From the NCBI GenBank assembly GCA_023269295.1, contig JAHFTU010000060.1, forward strand, positions 1-7,914: a stretch of DNA of 7,914 nt, read 5' to 3'. Position 1 is the stretch's first letter; the number at the start of each line of letters is the position of its first letter. Shown here in pieces: positions 5,000-7,914 of the stretch. A program made the translations under genes and the position numbers. Origin of the DNA: Candidatus Woesearchaeota archaeon. Lineage in GTDB: Archaea > Nanobdellota > Nanobdellia > Woesearchaeales > UBA10216. The notes below the pieces were generated by a model. It saw only the letters and a program-made list of their open reading frames with translations. It was not told the origin of the DNA and made no database searches.

Positions 5000-6046
5000 T
5001 CAATTCAGTATTGTTTTCAGTTTGTTCTGCTTGATTGCATTCTTTATTTCCCTTGCTACCCTTCTGCCTGTGCTCATTGGCTCGCCGTACTTAAGCGCAG
5101 TGTAGGGAGAGCCTTCTGTGTACAGGTTTGTGCCTGCAACTATCCTTGCTGATATCTCGAAGACAAAGAACTTCAAGTCAGGTGTTATGACTGTCTCAAG
5201 GCTGAATGGTCCGTAAATGCCCTTGCCGTTGCCATTGAGCGTTCTTGAGGCCTTTACAACAGCTTCTCCCATCCTGAAAATCTCAGGCAGAAGCGATTCT
5301 CTTACCACCACAGGCACGTTTCCTGTGATGTTGTAGCTTGTTTCCAGCCCCAGGTCAAGCTGGTCTTTCGCGGCTATCCTTCCGATGCTGTCAACGTTGC
5401 TCTCATACCTTTTGTCAAAGCTCATCACTTCAAGCTCGTTGGTCAGCGGCGAGTAAAAGTAGTGGATGTAAATGGGCGCGCCTATTATGTACTCCTGGAT
5501 TATGTACGACCTTGCTTCTCTCTGCTTTATTTTTCTGTAGAACTCTTCGGCGCTTCTCGCAAGGAAAAACCCCTTGCCTCCTCGGGCTCCGTAGAACTTG
5601 ATTATTACCGGCCCGTCAATCTCCTCGGGCTTTTTGTAAATCTTGGGCAGCGTGAGCCCTGCCTTTTTCAGCCACTCCCTCTGGAGCAGCCTGTCAGCTT
5701 CCCACTTTAGTATGCCTTTGTTGCCGAAGTAAGGGACTTTGAGCTTCTCAAACTCCTCCATCTCGAACGCCTCAAAGAACGTGCCGTGCGGTATGAGTAT
5801 GGCGTTTTCTTTCAGGAGCTGCTGCTGCAGCTTTTTGGTCTCGCTGAACCTGTCCACCATGATTATCTTGTCAGCGACCTTGTAGCTCTGGTATGGCCTT
5901 TCCCTGCCTTTTTCGCAGATGGCTATGGTGGAAAAGCCCTCCTGCTTTGCGCCATAAAGAATCTGCAGCGCTGAGTGGCTGCCTAGGGTTGCAATCCTGT
6001 ACCTATCGTGAGAATCAGACTTCTTGCCTGTTTTTGCAAGCCCCAT
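5000..6046 (-). CDS. purP: PurP, formate-dependent AICAR formyltransferase (FAICAR synthetase)
   Basis: PurP makes FAICAR from AICAR, formate and ATP, replacing the folate-dependent step of bacterial PurH. The 348-residue protein has the family's N-terminal domain (IATLGSHSALQIL, 18-30; LIPHGTFFEAF, 84-94) and an ATP-grasp core. The core shows VPYFGNKGILKWEADR, DGPVIIKFYGARGGKGFF (144-161), FYSPLTNELEV, RYESNVDSIGRI, VVVRESLLPEIFRMGE and EISARIVAGTNLY (297-309). All signature blocks are intact. A TATA box centred 25 bases before the ATG at 6046 predicts a leaderless mRNA, so I chose this start over TTG 6064, which would lie upstream of the expected transcript start. It follows purC and purB, whose product AICAR it uses, and its end is packed against the second purP-like gene. 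Confidence 0.95.
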   Translation of the reverse strand: MGLAKTGKKSDSHDRYRIATLGSHSALQILYGAKQEGFSTIAICEKGRERPYQSYKVADKIIMVDRFSETKKLQQQLLKENAILIPHGTFFEAFEMEEFEKLKVPYFGNKGILKWEADRLLQREWLKKAGLTLPKIYKKPEEIDGPVIIKFYGARGGKGFFLARSAEEFYRKIKQREARSYIIQEYIIGAPIYIHYFYSPLTNELEVMSFDKRYESNVDSIGRIAAKDQLDLGLETSYNITGNVPVVVRESLLPEIFRMGEAVVKASRTLNGNGKGIYGPFSLETVITPDLKFFVFEISARIVAGTNLYTEGSPYTALKYGEPMSTGRRVAREIKNAIKQNKLKTILN

Positions 6047-6064
6047 ATAAGCAGTATCTGACAA

Positions 6065-6076
6065 CTATTATATAAG
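6065..6076 (-). promoter_or_regulatory. TATA box of the purP-purP-guaA unit
   Basis: CTTATATAATAG on the minus strand, just past the purB stop, is centred about 25 bases before the ATG at 6046. This implies a leaderless transcript and an internal promoter that can uncouple this unit from purC-purB. Confidence 0.72.
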
Positions 6077-6084
6077 TTTAACTG

Positions 6085-7470
6085 TCAAATCTTCAGCGCT
6101 CTTTCCCAATAGCCGCACACCTTCTCAGTCTTCTCTGCTGCTATTCCTGTGTACTTTTCAGGGTTCTGCAGGAGCTGCAGCTGCTGCTTCGTGAGCTTCT
6201 TAAGGTAGGGCTGTGCAACCGCGTCATTAAAAAGAACATCCTGAAAGCTTTTTTGCTGTTGCTCTGCAAGCAATGTGGCTTTTCTGACGTATTCGTGCGC
6301 ATCCGGATGCCCAACAGCGGCCAGCAGGATATAAGCCGGCTCTGCAGCTACCATTCCTTTGCTGGTTTCAAAGTTTTTGCGTAAGTTCTCTTTGACAACG
6401 ACTAATTTTTCCATCGCAGAAGCCAAGCGCTTTGCAGCGATGAATGCAGCAGCCACTATTTCAGGCAAAAACCTGGACGATGCCGAATTAGTCAAATCGC
6501 GTTGGTGCTCTGATATCTGGTCTGCATAAACAGCCATCATTCTTGGCATGAACTCCTTCCACAGCGACTTCACATTTTCAAAGCTTATCGGGTTGCGCTT
6601 GTGGGGCATTGTGCTTGAGCCGACCTGATCTGCCTTGAACTCCTCGGCAACCTCGCCAATCTCTGTGCGCTGTAGGTGCCTCATGTCGTCGGCAACATTT
6701 GCCATTACCCCAAAAGCTGAAACAACTGAGTGCATTAAGTCAGCGGCAAATTCAGGCTCCACTATCTGCGTTGAGTGCGTGGATGGCTTCATGCCGAGCT
6801 TTTTCAGCACAGAAGCCTCAAATTCCTCTGCATCCTTCACAAGCAGCGATGATGCATTATATGCCCCTACAGCCCCAGCAAACTTGCCTTTCATGTTGTT
6901 GGCAGCAGCAGTGATTGCAGATATTCTTCCTCCGAGGCGAGAAATATATGATGCTATAGTGAATCCGAAAGTGATTGGCTCTGCGTGCTGGCCGTGAGTC
7001 CTTCCAATCTGTAGAGTGTTCTTCTCTCTTTTCGCGATTTTTATCAGCGTCTTCTCAAGCTGCAGCAATTGTGGAACCAGCGCGTTTGTTGCCGCATCTT
7101 TCAGCCTGAGTGACTCTGAAGTTGATATTATGTCGTTGGAAGTTGCCGTGAAGTGCACGTATGGCTTTGCCTCGGCGCTGACTTTGTTGCGTATGCAGTT
7201 GACAAGCGCCCTTATGTTGTGCTTTATCCTTTTCTCTTCCTCATAGACCTCGGCAGCTGTTACTGTTTTCGCTGCCTTTTCAATCTCGTCAGCAACTTTC
7301 CTGCTGCAGATTTTCTTCTCAGCTAGTGTTTTTGCCAGTGCAGCCTCAACTATGAGCTGGTATTTTATGGCTGCAGTTTCTGACAGGTAGGGCTGCAGCT
7401 TTTCAAAAATTTCCTTGTCGCCGCCATAGTAGCGGTAGTCAATTGGGCTGATGTTGTCAAATGTATCCAT
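6085..7470 (-). CDS. purB: Adenylosuccinate lyase
   Basis: PurB removes fumarate from SAICAR to give AICAR and from adenylosuccinate to give AMP. The 461-residue protein is full length for the aspartase/fumarase superfamily. The N-terminus NISPIDYRYYGGDKEIF binds the nucleotide end. TSNDIIST (110-117) and GRTHGQHAEPITFG (156-169, with His159) are the first two conserved regions. The flexible signature loop GSSTMPHKRNP (284-294) carries the likely catalytic serine (285 or 286). The C-terminal helical domain is intact. The ATG at 7470 lies one base after the purC stop, with GAGAGG upstream as a weak ribosome site, so purC and purB are almost certainly co-transcribed. Only 38 bases separate its stop from the next start, and they contain that gene's promoter. 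Confidence 0.97.
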   Translation of the reverse strand: MDTFDNISPIDYRYYGGDKEIFEKLQPYLSETAAIKYQLIVEAALAKTLAEKKICSRKVADEIEKAAKTVTAAEVYEEEKRIKHNIRALVNCIRNKVSAEAKPYVHFTATSNDIISTSESLRLKDAATNALVPQLLQLEKTLIKIAKREKNTLQIGRTHGQHAEPITFGFTIASYISRLGGRISAITAAANNMKGKFAGAVGAYNASSLLVKDAEEFEASVLKKLGMKPSTHSTQIVEPEFAADLMHSVVSAFGVMANVADDMRHLQRTEIGEVAEEFKADQVGSSTMPHKRNPISFENVKSLWKEFMPRMMAVYADQISEHQRDLTNSASSRFLPEIVAAAFIAAKRLASAMEKLVVVKENLRKNFETSKGMVAAEPAYILLAAVGHPDAHEYVRKATLLAEQQQKSFQDVLFNDAVAQPYLKKLTKQQLQLLQNPEKYTGIAAEKTEKVCGYWERALKI

Positions 7471-7471
7471 T

Positions 7472-7914
7472 TTAGCCTCTCAGGTATCCTCTTTTTATGA
7501 GGTTTTCCCTAATTCTTGCTGTCGGGTCTCCTGCCACCGCCTTGAATTGCTGGCCTGTGACAAGCTCGTAAGCTTCAATGTACCTTCTGGCTGCTTCTAC
7601 CCTTATGTCGTCCGGTATTGGCGGCACAGGCCCGTCACCGGTAAAGCCCTTGTCTGAGAGCCACTTGCGTACGTATTCCTTGTCTATCTTGCGCTGCTCC
7701 CTGCCTTTGCTGAAAAGCTCTTCGTAAGTGTCAGCAAACCAGAAGCGTGAGCTGTCGGGCGTGTGGATTTCGTCAATCAGCGTCACCTTGCCATTCTCGT
7801 CATAGCCGAACTCGTATTTTGTGTCAACAAGTATTATCCCATTTTTTGCTGCTGTTTTCTGCCCGAACTCAAACAGCTTCATGCTTATCTCGGCAATCCC
7901 ATCAAATTCCTCTG
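7472..7914 (-). CDS. purC: SAICAR synthase (PurC), C-terminal part; runs off the window
   Basis: PurC joins aspartate to CAIR with ATP to form SAICAR, the substrate of the adjacent PurB. The last 146 residues are present; the N-terminus lies beyond position 7914. The reading frame stays open past the internal ATG at 7882 (residues EEFDGIAEIS precede it), so that ATG is not the start. Diagnostic motifs are LVDTKYEFG (family signature), DEIHTPDSSRFW, and the C-terminal pattern KEYVRKWL, PVPPIPDDI and YIEAYELVTG. The last pattern resembles the longer PurC form seen in yeast Ade1 and many archaea and bacteria. The stop (TAA, 7472-7474) is one base from the purB ATG. Confidence 0.95.
   Translation of the reverse strand, partial: EEFDGIAEISMKLFEFGQKTAAKNGIILVDTKYEFGYDENGKVTLIDEIHTPDSSRFWFADTYEELFSKGREQRKIDKEYVRKWLSDKGFTGDGPVPPIPDDIRVEAARRYIEAYELVTGQQFKAVAGDPTARIRENLIKRGYLRG

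Noticed and set aside
6044..6064. TTG start of purP at 6064
   Set aside because: The TATA box at 6065-6076 would place the transcript start near 6046, downstream of this TTG.
7472..7882. A complete 136-residue gene starting at ATG 7882
   Set aside because: The frame stays open and PurC-like upstream of that ATG to the window edge, so the gene is a partial purC, not a short protein.
1..7914. CRISPR arrays, insertion sequences, toxin-antitoxin or phage genes
   Set aside because: No direct-repeat arrays, transposase motifs, terminal repeats or phage-like proteins were seen; the window reads as core chromosome.

Overview
The window looks like the chromosome of an archaeon, probably a small-genome DPANN-type lineage. 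The evidence is archaeal TATA boxes 25-30 bases ahead of starts, at least one clearly leaderless gene, two tRNA genes with short introns and no encoded CCA, the archaeal formate-dependent purine enzyme PurP, an archaeal OB-fold SSB, and lysine/glutamate-rich coiled-coil proteins of unknown function. The lineage is inferred from gene style, not from a marker gene. Every gene I accept lies on the minus strand, so transcription runs from high to low coordinates.

Right-hand block (about 7914 to 2335): a purine nucleotide cluster. It holds the C-terminal part of purC, then purB with a 1-base gap. After a promoter come two tandem purP-family genes and a two-domain guaA. PurC, PurB and PurP carry out consecutive steps from CAIR to FAICAR, and GuaA makes GMP from XMP. 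IMP cyclohydrolase (purO/purH) and IMP dehydrogenase are not in the window. The first purP looks canonical. The second is a divergent paralog that has changed the glycine-rich nucleotide loop and the C-terminal active-site motif.

Middle block (2219 to 945): three packed small genes. They encode a proline-rich protein with a helical C-terminus and two coiled-coil proteins, probably one operon. It is bounded by oligo-T tracts. I cannot assign a function.

Left-hand block (892 to 1): tRNA-Leu(CAA) with a 32-nt intron on the 5' side of the anticodon, a perfect 11-bp inverted repeat, a single-stranded-DNA-binding protein, a TATA box followed by about 130 nt of highly structured non-coding sequence, and tRNA-Phe(GAA). 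The tRNA-Phe carries a 28-nt intron in its D-loop inside a textbook bulge-helix-bulge (BHB). The leader between the TATA box and tRNA-Phe has two abutting perfect hairpins with fully complementary 5-nt loops, plus an exact 11-nt copy of the 5' end of tRNA-Phe. This is the best candidate for something undescribed in the window.
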